Shown in pieces: positions 11,561-25,480 of a DNA stretch of 64,000 nucleotides. Where the stretch lies: the NCBI RefSeq assembly GCF_036417845.1, contig NC_090020.1, forward strand, positions 48,468,425 to 48,532,424, given 5' to 3'. The notes below the pieces were generated by a model that searched no databases, was not told the origin of the DNA, and was given only the letters and a program-made list of their open reading frames with translations. This DNA is from Apteryx mantelli (Eukaryota > Chordata > Aves > Apterygiformes > Apterygidae). Numbering within the stretch: position 1 is the first letter of the stretch; every line of letters starts with the position of its first letter. Position numbers and translations under genes: made by a program.

Positions 11561-14500
11561 GTATGAGGTATGGTTCACTGAGCTCGGCATACATATGACT
11601 ACAGGATGAAAGTTAGTCTTGGTCAAAAAATCAGCCAGACCTTAAAAAAATTTTTTTTGAAATGGGATTGTTAACTCTATAATGCAATATGGATCCTTTC
11701 TATAATACAGCCACATGGTGTTTTTATCATGAAGTATTAATGATTTCTTTTCTACAGTGAACGGCCATTTCCTTAATCATGCAATCATCAAGTCTTCTCA
11801 AACTAGGAGAGAGAGTAACGAAAGGACACTCAGGTTACTCACTTTACCCTTCACTATCCTGAACAGCTAATCAAAATACCTGTCATAACCTCTTTATGCT
11901 AGAGGAAGTGTAGCTGCCATCGACCAAGTGCAGGGAAAGGCAATAAAGTCATTTTGGATAAGGTTTATGTAGGAGAAAGAAAAAAACGTACTGGATCTCT
12001 TGGCCAGAGAAAGGGTAAGGCACTGGATAAGGTTGTTTGATGAAAAGATTATAGTTGCTCAATATAAAAAAAACCAAAACTTTAAATTTTCCCAAACGAA
12101 ACTTTGCACCTAGAACATGAGCTAAAGCTACGAGAATAAGAGATGGTAAGTCTGGTTAAATGGGGGAGTCATTTTCCAATTCTTTTAACTGGTAGGAGTT
12201 TTATTATATGGATAATCTTATAACATGCATCATTTTGATACCATGCAGTTTATGTTTAATTGTTTGTGAACTTTAGGCAGGCAGGTGTTTAAGGCCAGAT
12301 AAATAAACAAAATGTCTTCCTTGACAAGATAGGGTAAAGCTACAAGCTTAATTGTTACCTTTGTGCTCTTCCTGGGCATTATGACAATGTACCACAGCAA
12401 AAAGCACCGTGCAACATCAACATCTCACTGAAGTACTACTTTTCTTCCAATTTCCTTAACATTATGCTTGAAAGCTGAGGGCTGAAACCTGAAATCTGCT
12501 GAATACTCCAAACCCAGTCAAATACATGGTCTCATTCTTCTCAGTGTTGAAACTTAAACAAATGATTAAAATTAGTAGGATTATGCTTATGGTGCTTAGC
12601 ACTTTACAGAATCATACCTGTAACAGCAGTTTCCATCTTATTGATTACATCTGTAACTTTGAGACATAAAGCAGCACCATGCCTTTCAAGCTAGGGTCAC
12701 TAGATCACACTTACTAAGGGATTAAAAAACTAAAAACAAAGATCTGGGTTTAAAATGGGTTAGAATTGAGTTTAGACACAAACAAATTAGAGAACGCAGG
12801 AGTTTTCTCAATATCATTTCATCTCTAATTTATAAAAGATATATTTTAATAAAACCTCATGTTTAGTAATATTTCAGTATAGACGTATGCGAGTTAATCT
12901 ATAATGTGTCTTATGAATGATCTCTATAACACTAAAACATAAACAGAAGCGCTTTGTTGTTTAAAAAAAGGCTTTAAATAATTAACTGAAATGCTTTTGT
13001 TGATACCCAGAACATCAACAGAAAACGTGAAGTTAAAAAGCACCAATGTGAAGTCTCTTAAACACAAATGTCCAAGGACACTCCAGTCTTGCACTGCAAT
13101 GTCATAATTTGCTACTGATGCATCCTGTCTCCAGTTTGTCAAGAGATAAACACAGCTGATAAAACAAAGTCAGAAAATGCTTGTAATTAGCTGCAGTTAC
13201 AATTTGTTTACTGCATAATTGGAAAAGTTACTGTTGCCTTTAAACAGTCCTGAATTAATGGAGAAAAAACTTCAAGATATCATTTCAAGTCAATGACAGA
13301 ATTCAGATAAAATGTTTTAGAACCTCTAACAATTATAGGTCCTGGCCAGCATAATGCAGTTCTAAACTTGAGAGAAAACCTGATTTCCATGTTTTGCATA
13401 GAAAAGATAAAATATGCCTCCAAAATAAGCTTTCCTCTTGATATTTCCAAACTGCTCCTCAGATTAGGAGGAGGAGGATTAGGGTAAACAAGAGTAAAAA
13501 GCTGCAAAAAAAACCGTGGCAGCTTGGCTGTTTTTACCCTCAGGTGCTTGTTGCCATCCTCAGCTGAGGAGCAGATACATGTTAACCTGCCACATTTTAT
13601 GAGCCAGCAGAATGGATTGTGTGATAACTTCTTGTTCTCTCTAGTGCAAAATCAGCTGGCTTAGTTTAAATGGCTGCTGACAGCTTTACTTTTATCTTCA
13701 TAGGGAAAAATGTTGGGAGTACAGCGAGAAAAATATGATCATGGGCAAAACCCTACCTCTATCCCGAGAAATGGAAGTCTTTCTTGCTCTGCTCATGGGA
13801 CTGAATAAAAAAATGCACTCTTTGTTTGAATGAATATTAAATAAAATGTTACTTTTTCAAGTACTCAGGTTATTTCAGCAATGGCAATAGAACATTATTA
13901 TTTTTATACATTTCTAACGTGAACTCAGCAAGGCAGAGATGCAAAAATAGTAGACTGGAAATATTCCCGAAGAATGGTGAAAGGATGGCCCCCAGACACC
14001 AGACTGAAATCTTAGCTGGTGTAATTTTTTAGAAAATGGAGATACATATTTTGCAATGTAACGGAACAGAATTCTGTTTTAGCCACAAAAGAGACAGCCC
14101 TCAGCCATGACAACTGAAAATTCAGTCTTCTGCAAAGGCTGAGGGAGTTTAGATTTTAAATTTTGAGTTCCCTTTCAGATTTTAAGTTTTAGTCCCAGTT
14201 TAGCTTTTGTTACAATTCTTTCAAAAGCAAACATGGAAGGGGAACCTGTGGGGTAAGCGAGTCCACTGCTGTCTCATGTCAGCAAGGGACCGGCACAGCT
14301 GTGCAGTCACTGTGTTGCCAATATCTCACCATGGGTCATTTGTTTGCCTTCAAGACTTTATATTTATTGCTAGATAAATCCGCATTCAAGGTTTTCCTTT
14401 CACTGCCAGGAAAAAGATAACTATATTGAAACCAGAACGCTTCCATTAGCAGAGTATGATATTCCGCTGAGAAGAAATCAGGTCATGTACTTGAAGCATG

Positions 14501-16900
14501 ATTTATTCAGATGGTTTGCTGCACTCCAAATGGAGCTCTTTTTCTGCCCTGTTCAGCAGAAAATATGCGCAAGGTTCTGCAGAGGGAAAGCCACAGAAGG
14601 TCACCGATGCATTTTCCACCAAGGGCTGAGTTATTTAGCAGGAGACACTTCTGGGCCACCAAAACATTTCTGCAAAATGCATAATACCTTCTGTAATGCA
14701 TTTCAGAAGGACATGGGTGTATAGGTTTGGGTTTTTCCTTTCTTTCTCCCAGGCCATGAAATCTCATTTACCACAAATGGAAACTCATTTTACTGGAAAA
14801 TATTTTTGAATTTTCCTTTAAACTACTCTAATGATGAGATATGCATTAGCCAAAGCTGCAAAAAAACTGCAGCACTCCATGACAGAAATCTGACTGCTAA
14901 TACCCAGACTTTGCTGACATATGAACGCTTATGCCCATTCCCTCTGCTGGCATTATGCCCATTCACAAGACGACATGCTAATTTTATCTGAGTAGAGGCA
15001 AGGAAGTATTTCAGCAGCATGTAGAATTTGACATTTCTTATTCCAGATGATCTTCTCAAGGGCAAGTAATGCCAGCCAAGACAGATAGATACTTCATAAC
15101 AGAAAGTCACATTTCATTTCTCAAGACAGAGCCAGGAAAATACATTCCTTTTTTTTTTTTTTTTTTTTGGGGGGGTGGGGGAGTGTGTTTCACCTAAAAG
15201 TTTCGTCATTTATAAAAGTATCCCCTATTAATAAAAATAATCAGAAAAAAATCAAAGTGATTTCTTAATATTTTAGGACATTTGGAGGTTTTGAAAATTG
15301 TATTTTGTGTTTTTTTTTCATTTGTATATTACATTAGATTATTTTATATGCGGTCAGTTGTAGCAATGTATAATATAACACCTATTTTTATAATCTACAA
15401 CTTAAGTATTTTCCTAATTTTACACTGCTGAGAATAGCTGTTATTTTGCATCAGTTGAAATGTCTTGTTTTCATTACAACAAACTGGAGGCACTTTGATT
15501 TAGAAAAAATTGGTTTGAAAAGCTGATTTAGAAGAACAGATATTTCAATGCCGATTAAGTGGTATCCCTCCTTATGCTTCAAAAATAATAAAATATTATT
15601 TCAGCTATTAATTAATTTCTACATTTCTAAATGAAAATGATCTGAAGCCAACATTTGGGAGGACATCCTGCAATAAATTTTGGACATACTTGCCCTTGTT
15701 GCAGCCAGGAATGAGAAACAAAATTTGAACTGCAATTACTGAGAAGTCAGACTTTTGAATATTGAGTAGTTACTAGGGGATGTTGCTCTTTCTTTTTCTT
15801 TTTCTTTTTTTTTTAACCATATCTTGGATTTGGGTTGTTCTTTTCCCTAACAAGTGTCATTACTCAGAATTCTGAAACAAGAAGACATGCAACTTTTTAA
15901 GCAAAGTTCTAAGTCTTTAGCTAATTATTCTTTCCTTTACAGCTATTTTCAAATGATAAAACACCAACCCTGACAAACCACAGGTACAGAGTAGCTGCTG
16001 AATGTGTAGCTGCCCTCAGTGCTTTAGCAGGTACACTGTCCAGATTCAACAAATTCAGTTCACTACTCTGATCATCAGTTTCCCCGATAAATGCTGAGAA
16101 CACCTATCTGCTGCTCTCCAGTTGCCACAGCAACTGGTATTCCAAATTAGTATGATGACAGATAATTGTACTCAGGCCCAGCACTAACCAGCTATTTTAC
16201 TACTTGTCAAATATCATGAGACAGTTCTTACAATTAGGATATTTTCTCCCCACATTGGGAGAAATAAGAAAATGAGCTGTTGGGAAGAAGAACAATTTCC
16301 CAGGATAACCATTACGGATTTCACCAGCCAGGATGCCTCTCTGGACATGACACGTACCTATCAACAGATATCCCCCTTTCTGCACCCCTTGAGACCTCAG
16401 CTGCGCCTATGGAAAGATGGGTGGGTGCTGTCTCCTGGCATCCCTTGAGCCCTCATATTCCTCAAGAGAACAAAAAAGCAGAAGACACAAGACACAACAC
16501 AAGGAAAACAGCTGGATCCACCTTTTCTAGACTCTCCGCTGATATCAAATGGATTAATTCTTTTCAGTGGGAACAAATGATACTAACTGAGCCTCTGGGC
16601 ATGTCAAAATAGGTGCTGTGTTAAGCCGAGGCCAGGTCTTTGATCCTTCCATAGTACTATCATTTTAGAATGAAAGTGTTACTATTTGCCAGTGATGGGC
16701 ATGCACAACTGATGACTTTCCTATAAGGAAATTTGCCCATGCTCATGTGTTTGTCAAATCATGTAGACCAAAAGGATGTAGGGAAAACTTGCTGGTGGCC
16801 CAGTGAGCTGGGCAGTGAAAAAATGCTCTTAAAAGAGGTAAACATTAAAATATAAATGCCCTGAAATTGCTTCTCCAAATAAGCAATTACCACAACTGCT
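11561..16900. other. Intergenic, nothing recognised
   Basis: AT-rich sequence. ORFs around 14,480-15,110 overlap on both strands, begin without splice or promoter context and show no domain. A T20 run followed by G-rich sequence is listed separately. Confidence 0.55.
15149..15181. repeat. Homopolymer T20 followed by G-tract
   Basis: Twenty T residues (15,149-15,168), then G7, T, G5. This is a low-complexity tract, prone to slippage and sequencing error. There are not enough separate G runs for a confident quadruplex. Confidence 0.9.
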
Positions 16901-19900
16901 CCAAAGATGTTTTTGAAACACAGATGGAAGTCACTAACTGGAGATGAGGTAGGATGGTCATGAAGAGGAAAGCAAGGCTCTGGGAGGTAATATCTCTAAG
17001 TGAAGGTCTCTATCATACACTGGAGTCGGCGCCAGAGCTAGCCATATTGCCCCCCTGGGAGTAGCAACACAGGCAGCACAGCGCTGTATGACTCCCAGAA
17101 GCAAAGTCCAGAGTGCCACGGTGCAGCACCACGTGAAGGAGCCCATACATCAGCTTGTGCTTCGTGTTTCCTTGTATGCTAGAGATACCACAAGTTGTGA
17201 TTCACAAACAAAGCTGAAAAACAGCCTAGATTTTGCCAATGAGGTGGATCTCACTCTGGGGAAGCAGCGAGGCAATAAGCTGAGGGAAGGGATCAAAGCA
17301 GTAAGAACCATCAGAGAAGAATAAGTATCCAGGCTCAGGCTGCAAGAGCCCAAGAGGCAGCCCCAGCTGAAGCTGCATGCATTATAATCCAGTGTCAAAG
17401 AGACAGCATGAAAGCCAGAAGAAAAATATCCAGTCTAAAAACTACAGTGCAAAGGTATAAGAAAAAAAAATTGCACTAGGTAGTCACCACCAACTGAACA
17501 AAGCACAGCAGTATGCACAGTTGCATCTGCGCAACACAGACATCCAACAAAAAGGAGGATTCTCACAGTGTGATTTTAGCAAGGATAGGAAAATCTGCCC
17601 TTGGTTGGCTCTAGATATCACCAGACAAGACAACTTGGCATCTATCGCTTCACAGGTTGGAAACCTGAATGGATACCCAGTGTCACTGCAAAGCTGCAGT
17701 TCAGCCTGCTACAGCTACAGGTAGATACCTGTGCTAGCGGCACGCAAGTTCACACGAGTCTGCTTATGCAAGAGCCGCTGTTCCCCATGCGTGCAGACTG
17801 CACTCACTGCTCCAGAGGCTGTTTGCCTGCCATCTGCCATATTTGCAGTCATGCTCTTAGATCAATGACCAGTTTTAGCTGGATTGCAAAGCCAAGTACA
17901 ACATAATCTTAACAGTATCGATCAGTAGTAATATCAGAGCAGAGAAACATGACCAGATGCTTTTAAAAATCATTCTAGGGGCCATCTGTGGGAAGAAATG
18001 TAGGCTGTAAATAAGACAGGAAAGTGAAAGGAAACACTCGCTTTGAGCTAACAGCAAGGGACCTGTAGGCGTCCCACCCACAACAGAGCAGTGCAAGCAA
18101 GGTAATCCCAGAGTATCTTCAATGTGACAAAAAGAGAGTCACCTCCCTCTGGCAAGCAGAATAAAAGGACTCCGATCAAGGACGTGCTCACATAGCAGGG
18201 TAGCAACAGAGACCCTTGCCTCCTCCTCACAAAAACACAGGAAAATGTGCAGCAGCCCTAGAAAAGCCACTGCACAGAGAGCTTTTATAGGGACTTTTGC
18301 AAAGATGAGATATCAGATGGGACCCAGAATGGGGTGCACGAGCAGCCCAGTTGCAGAGAGGAGCTGATTAAGCGCAGATGCATGCCAACCCCGCGCCCCA
18401 GAGCAGAGAAGCCACTACCCACTGCCGGCAACTGAGGACACACACCTATTTTATCAGAGGGAAAATGACTCTCTGTTTCTGCTCTTAGGAAAGGTTGTGA
18501 TCTATAGAGCTGGACGAGCCAGTGCTGGCAGGACTGCTGGGAGCCAGCAAGCATCACTGGAGCCACAGCCCAATCCCCAAAGGCCTCTGATGCAACCCTC
18601 CACTGGGAAAGGTGCTAAGTAGCAGGCAACGATCATTGGACCATAAAACCAAACCTTAAAAACTGCTAAACAGACTGAATGCAAAGCTGAGGAGAGTTGA
18701 TTTTCCTACATTTAATAGCCATTGGCTCCTCTGTGGCCCCAGCGAGACCCTGGAAGCCATTAAGCAAATGCCCAAAACCAAGGTTATAGAAAGGATTCAA
18801 CAATTTACAGGGATAGCCATGCATCTTTCCAGACTCTGCACAGTCTTACTGAAAACCTTGACACAGTTAATCCTCCGCTGCAGAGGGGGTTGCAGCAGAG
18901 CTCTTGAAAAGGAGAAGAAAGCTAATGCTGTCCTCAAGTCCCTACAAACCTGAAGAGCAGTTAGAGCTGCTGTTCGCAGTACAGTTTTGGCACGACAGAA
19001 GAAGGACACAGCCAGCAGCACACAGCTTTTGGCAGCAGAGTCATCACAGACACCAGGGAAAGACTCAGGCCAAGAGGAAGCTGCTAGGTCAGGTCTGGGA
19101 AATGGACGGACTTCGTTAGCTTATCCTGGAACAAAAAATGCACAGGCAGCCATTAGAAAGCATCACGAAAAAGCCCCTGAATAGTATAAATAAGCAAGTA
19201 CAGCACTAGGGAGCAAGTTACTACCTCAAAAATTCACTGATGATGGCAAGTGTGTGGAGCTCATTTATCCTCCGTTGTGCAATAATACCGATTGCTCTGT
19301 GGAAGAAGTTTGGCAGCCTCAGCTCACAAAAGCTTCCCAGCCCTATGGGAGGTGCCAGGCAACCCAGCAAAGTACCGAACCCTGCAGCATGCCAAGGCAG
19401 GGAACAGTCCAAAACTGGCAATGTGAAAAAGGAAAAAAAATATATAGAGAGAAAGTTTTTGCCTGGTACCCACGGATGAGGAATTGTGAGTAGAGGCAAC
19501 ATTTTGTGTAAAGGGGAATGAAAAGCGCCCCGGACACCGAGCAGGAGATGACGGTGCTTCCCAATAGGGTATGGAGTCCTGCTTACAACAAGGTGTCTAT
19601 GGAGCACACCCGAAAGCCCGGCTGGGAGCTCACATCCGAAGCGTGCAAGAGGCATGGGGACCAGACAGGCTGCAGTGGCAGAGGACTGAGCCTTTCATTC
19701 CCTCAGAACCAAAGTCCAGGGAAAAGGCGGAAACTGAACAAGGGATAATGTAATCGCAGCAGATTCTGACCTCTGTCTTGGGGAGGTGGACGAGCTGCAC
19801 GTCATTCTGGCAAGATCTGGGACTGAAAAAATAAAAACACAAAGCACAGCAGATGCATGTCTTATACAGCATTCAGACAAGGGGCCACTGTTTAAATTCA

Positions 19901-20000
19901 GCGTTGAATGGAAACCTGAGCACAAGGCATCTTCACCCACATACACCAAAAATAAAAAGGGAACAGTCAATAGTAAAGGTATTCTCACTTTTAAACAGAG
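16900..20000. other. Intergenic stretch of higher GC with many short ORFs, no gene recognised
   Basis: Base composition is visibly less AT-rich than the flanks, which is why many 60-140-codon ORFs occur on both strands and overlap one another. The longest (19,221-19,655, -, 144 codons) shows no domain, signal peptide or splice-compatible continuation. None of the translations resembles a family I know. It could contain a non-coding transcript, but no direct evidence of one is visible. Confidence 0.5.
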
Positions 20001-20989
20001 ATAATACTGCCTTTATTCTCTTTTGTCAGTCTGATCCATTTATATTTTATGCTATTTGGAGCACAGAATCTACTTATTATTCACATACAGAGAACCTGGC
20101 ATGAAAGACGCTGTTGCCATAAAACAAATATATAAGACAACAACAAGAAAAAGAGAGAAATTGAGAAGTAATATTTGTTTGTACCACATACAGTATTTCT
20201 TCACATGGCCAGGCAAAAAAAAATTCTAAGATTAAACTAGAATTAATCTACAAATTAACTAAAATATCTCTACAGCACTGTTTCCCAAGGATCAAAAAGG
20301 CCTTACTGCCAGTGATCTGCAAGAAGATTACGGTTAGGAAATGTTAGTTGCTCCTGAAGACAATTATGGGAAAAAGAAAGACCTCACACATATGACATAA
20401 TGTAAATGGCCTGCACTTTAAGGAAAAATGGGAAAAGCTCCCGGTGCTGGTTTGCTGAGGCGATGATTAGTTGCTGGAAGCAATAAGAAAAAAGGTCTTC
20501 TCTTGAAGACATTTAAAAACATATTTAAGGAATAAGCAATTTCTTCTCTCAAACTCTGACATTCAGATAACAGCACTGTACAGCGGCACAGCAGCTGCAC
20601 CCGTTTGCTCCAGGATGCTCTGCAACTGCAGGACGAAACGTACTTTGACCCCCAGTTCAGACATTAAATTTGCTATCAGCCGCAGAGATCTGTCAGGAGC
20701 ACAGCTCCAGCTTCAGTGCATTCAGGTCAGAGGTAAATAACAAAAATAGAACCAAAAAGGTCATGTTCCCATTTTTTTAAAACCTTTCTTTTTTTTCATT
20801 TTTTGTTTTGCAGTTGGTAGAACAAAGCAGGCGCAGCTTTAGAAAAGGACTTTTGCACAGAATTACATTATTTTCAGGCTCATATAGCAGTGGCATAACA
20901 TATTTTTCCATTTTTATCTGTCAGAGTCTTGAGCTGTGAGGGCTTTTCTAATTATATACTATTATGTGCCCCATAATAGTAACCACAAT

Positions 20990-21310
20990 ATGCTAATTTT
21001 TTCCCAGCAATACTGTAATTCCTACTGCGAGCTGTCTCCACAGAGGTGCACCGACTCGGCGCACGAAAAATAGCCAGGTAACAACTTTGCAGGAGCAGCG
21101 ACTTCTCGGCTGGAGGGGTGCGATCCCGGCCGACGCGCAGAAGGGGCCACGGGTCTGCCTCCGCCGCAGCGCTCCCACGCTGCCCGTGGGGCTGCTCCGG
21201 ACGAGCCGGCTCGGATCCCCACAGCAGTGACACCGGGCTGGGGCAGGACAATGGCGAGGCCACGAGCTAGCTGGGGCGCGTCTCGCTAGCGTCACGCCGT
21301 GCATGTAGGC
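20990..21310. promoter_or_regulatory. Orphan CpG-island-like patch
   Basis: About 280 bases with dozens of CpG dinucleotides and high GC, flanked by AT-rich DNA (TATACTATTATGTGCC on the left). ORFs across it are a by-product of its base composition. No known promoter or first exon can be assigned. It might be the promoter of an unannotated transcript, an enhancer, or a GC-biased patch. No annotated gene start is within 13 kb. Confidence 0.45.
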
Positions 21311-24300
21311 ATGCACCAAGGCCGCTGGTGTGGGCTGAGCCGAGGCTTAACGGTGTGAAACCTGCAAGGCCTTGCTGTGTACGGTAAAAGAGGCAGAGCA
21401 GAAGTTAAAGTTTTCTCTGGAAATCTTGTTCTAGGGCCTCAGAGAGAATCTAGGAGAAGGGGCTTGGTATACAGTGAAAATTGGCAAAATGTGTTTTCCA
21501 CGTGTAGTGGATGACAGGCTGTTATAAACAGATGCAAAAAGTGTTTCCCATTAACAAAATGAAAGGTAGTCTCCTTTAGAACAGATTTGAGATGCTGCAC
21601 TTAAAAATGAGGAAAATGAGACTCTTTCACAGGAAAAACTGGACACAACGCAGTTAGTAAACCTATTATGGAGAGTTACAGTGACAACTGACAGACGGTG
21701 AAAAGAAAACCGGTTAGCAAAAACAAGTTGCTGGGCAATCAATAGGCACATTAGCATAAGGCCAGCCTGGGAAAGAAGGAGCGGGAGCTGCTTGGGCTAC
21801 CAATGGTGATACAGTAGGGGCAAAACTCTCCCGCGTCTGCCTCACGGGGGGAAGGAGAGCTGAAGAACAGGAAACAGTGCAAGTAAAGGTAGATTTTAAT
21901 CCTAGATTTATAAAAATATCTCATCACGTGCATCGTGACATTATGGAGAGAATTGCTTAATGTGTGTTTCAACTCTGTCTCACTCTGAGTGAAAGGGAGA
22001 AGCTGAAAAACCAGTGCATCTAAGCATGCGTACACAAAGAGAGCCCGGATGAGGAGAGTAAAGGGTGCAAAACCTTGCAGTGACTGATAAAGACATACCC
22101 TGGAACAATTGCAAACATGTTTATTTATTTGTGCGCATAAAAGCAAACCGTTATCACAACCATCCTCTATTTCACAGCACAAGTCTTGTAAATTGCTTTG
22201 CTTGAGGTCTGACCAAGGCTGTTTGAAATATTCATAGTTAAAATTAGGCACACACATGTATGTGCACAGACACTCTGGAAGGATCGCACTGCTGTCACTA
22301 CCTCTAGCTTGAACCTTATTCAGGTCACCCTAGAGCCCGTGGGACTGCACTGTTGTTTACTGTCTAGCAGCACAGACATGATTTTCTCTGGAGATGGCTG
22401 CCCAGAAAGAGCCTTTCGACAGAATGGAAACTCTTTACCAAGAAGCCCCCAAGGGAACAGCATACAGATCTCTGTACAGGCTGCCGGGAGGATAAAAATG
22501 TGTAATAATAGAACACCAGACCTCTCCTAATTGAAAGACAGTGTGAATTTGTTTGGTTTCAGTTTATTTGCTCATTCGTTTGATCAGAGTGCCAAACGGG
22601 CGTTCTTGCAAAAGCAGTGAACCCAGAAATTTCAGCTCAGAGATGTGTGGCTGGAGGGAGAGAATTGCACAGGGAAAGCTATTCTTCTCCTGCCCCTCTG
22701 CCGCTTCGCTCTAATTGCTGTATCGGTGGAAGAACAAAGGCTCAGCAGAAATATCTGTACACAGCCTGTGTGCAGCTGCTTGCCCTTGACATCTTGTAAA
22801 TGGTGATGCAATGAAAAATAAAGCGCTCGCCTTGTAGGAGAAAAGAGTGCAATGGAAAGTAAGGAGGGTGTTGGGGCTTGGTCACTGAAGGAGTATTCGG
22901 CTGTGACAAGTGATGCAGTGTAATTAGCGGAGATCAGAGGAACAGAAAATTCGGAAGCATTTTACAGCAGGAAGAGCCAGCTGGAGATGCTGCAACTTTT
23001 AATACCTACTAGCGCTCACCCTGTCATCTCATAAAAGGCGTTCTAAAACATTAAAGCAGCTCTTTAATGGCACTAACAGGCTGACTGGAGAGTCATTTCT
23101 TTCTTAGACTGATTTGTCGTTACTACTCACAAACAGCAGAATTAAAATAATTTAAAATTTTATTTAAGATTTAAAAGCTCTCAAAAGCCTGTTATACTAA
23201 ATAAATTTAGAGTGGGCACACCCAATGTGATTTTATTTAGCAGCTGTGAAACAATCTTACTAGAAGCCCACGCCTGCAGGGATCTTTTCTCAGGGTCACT
23301 GTTCACAAGAGTGGTCATGCAGTATCTGACCCCACAACATCCACACAAGTCACTCTTTTGTCTTCCACTACCATCTGGAATAGGGTTTTTTTGTTTTGTT
23401 TTAAGTGGGGAAAGAGACCTGCTGCTTTTGCTGGTTCTTTCCCCTCTGCATGACTTTGCTTTCTTTTACTTTCTCTGTCTCCTGATATGCAAAGAGATCA
23501 CAACTGAGAGAGAAAATTAGAAAGCATTAAGAATGAAATTACCCTTTAAAATTATTATTTATTCCTATACAAGTAAAAGGTTTAGTATATCTACAAGATC
23601 CTTTTTCCTGAGGTTGGACCTATTGGAGTAGCTTGCTCTCCAGCAGCAATTCAACATTTTTCACTTAAGCACACAGGAAGAAGATTTTGCACAATGAACA
23701 GTGCTAACTTTGCCTCAGAGGGCAAAAAGCTTTGAAGTCAAACATGGGGCACATGCAACAAATGTCAGGGAACAAGCAGTTCATGAAAATGCTTATGTGT
23801 TAGTAACCTGAACGCATTCAGGCTGCAGAACAGGAACAAACAACTTGATACGGCAAAAGTATGAAAGTACATGCAAAAAAAAAAGTGTGATGGTTTCTGC
23901 AAATTGAACAGTTCTTGGGTGCCAATCTAAAAGGAATTATTTACTGATTGAAAATGTACCGTGCTTCGATAGGACCTCCCACATGGCTTTGAGAGCGAAA
24001 TCTAAATGATAGGCAGTCTCACCACGAAGGCAAACAGCAGTATGTCAGCTTCAGAGCGTACAAAGGGTTTGCTAGGGGGGTTGCAAAGCGGCAGTGGCAC
24101 CTTCCAGATTCAGCAAGCAGTCGGCTTCAAGTTTTCAGCCTTCTGGCCCCAGCACTACCTCCACAGCCCCGGCCCTGGATATCCCAGTTTAGGCACAACA
24201 AACTGCTCAGCCCCATATGCTGAGAGAAGAGGTGCGGAGCAGATAGAGGCTCGGCTGCTCAGCGGAGGAACGTGTAGCTGCAGCTCAGGAAGGCAGAAGG

Positions 24301-25453
24301 GGGGGCTGTCTGAAGCAATGCAGCAGCAGGCCTACGGGGGAGCGTCCTCTGGGGCATTACGGAGGGACGGGATGCTATAACAAGGCAGCATTTTCCTTTA
24401 GGCTCTCGCCAAGCTGGGCCCAGAGTTAAATCCCAAGAAGAGCAGCAAGAAAGCGGGGAAAAAGCACTCATTAGTGGACTTTATGTAACAGCTTCATTAG
24501 AACCCAGCTTAGATCAGTACCTTCCTCCCTCATGTCCTTTTAATCAAGCAGCCGCAGATGACAACGAAAGGAGGCTGCAAACGCTTGCGTGGCAGCTGCT
24601 GCGTTGCCAACTCACTGAATAGGGCAATGGCAGAATTAGAAGCCTGAAATATTGACTGGAGCCACAATAGCCCTGTATACTTGGTGGATCAAGGACAGAA
24701 GAGGCACCGTGACACATCCACAGCCTTCCATAACGTGCATATGATTTACAAACCCCGATTAATGTGTTTTCCCCGCCGCACGTTGCCTCAGCATACAACC
24801 AATAGATCAAGCACAAAACAGAGAGGACAGGCACGCTCGTAAACACAGGAAAGGAGACTACAGGTGAGGTACATGGAGTGGATCAGCTCCTTGGAGGAAA
24901 TGAATTTTAAGGGATTTGGAGATGGTTAGGACAAGTGGCAGCCAGAGGGACGGCTCCAAGGCTAAGTGACTGCAAAACAAGGCACTAACCTGAGACTATA
25001 GGGAGACAAAGATAAGCGGCAAAATGGAAGGAGTATTGGGAGCAGGAGCAGGCCAGGGAAGAGAAGTAAAGCACGTGTAAATGGAGACTTTCTGAAGCGC
25101 AAGGAAGACACCAGCAAAGACATCCAAGGAGGTGGTGGAGCAGGCAGAGCTACAGGGTTTGAGTCCTTTAGCAAAGCTGCTGTGTGTGAACAGAGGCAGC
25201 AAGTCTGACTGAAGTATGAAGCAAGCAAATAACAGAATTATAATTCTTACATGCACAGAAGAGACATCTTTAAAAGTCTGAGGTGGCAATGGGGGAGGGG
25301 AATGTTCTATTTTGACAGATTCTCCTGATCTGAGAGATCCTGTCTTCTTTGTGTAACGATGACCACCACAAGCACCCGAAGAAACTGGTAACCTAGAAAA
25401 TCTCCTCAAACCTTCCTCTGTACAGTAACTTTTAAAAGATAACCATTAAAAAT

Positions 25454-25480
25454 GTAACCTATTTAACTTAAATAGGTTAC
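25454..25480. repeat. Perfect inverted repeat, 13-base arms, 1-base centre
   Basis: The left arm GTAACCTATTTAA (25,454-25,466) and right arm TTAAATAGGTTAC (25,468-25,480) are exact reverse complements around a single C. All 13 pairs were checked by position. It could be a dimeric protein-binding site or form a cruciform. No transcript is known here. Confidence 0.95.

Noticed and set aside
21751-22257. 168-codon ORF on the - strand
   Set aside because: Long, but the translation has no domain or family resemblance, and no promoter or splice context supports it. Coding tests across species would be decisive.
24006-24380. 124-codon Ser/Gly/Gln-rich ORF
   Set aside because: Low-complexity translation caused by local GC content, with no splice signals that link it to other exons.
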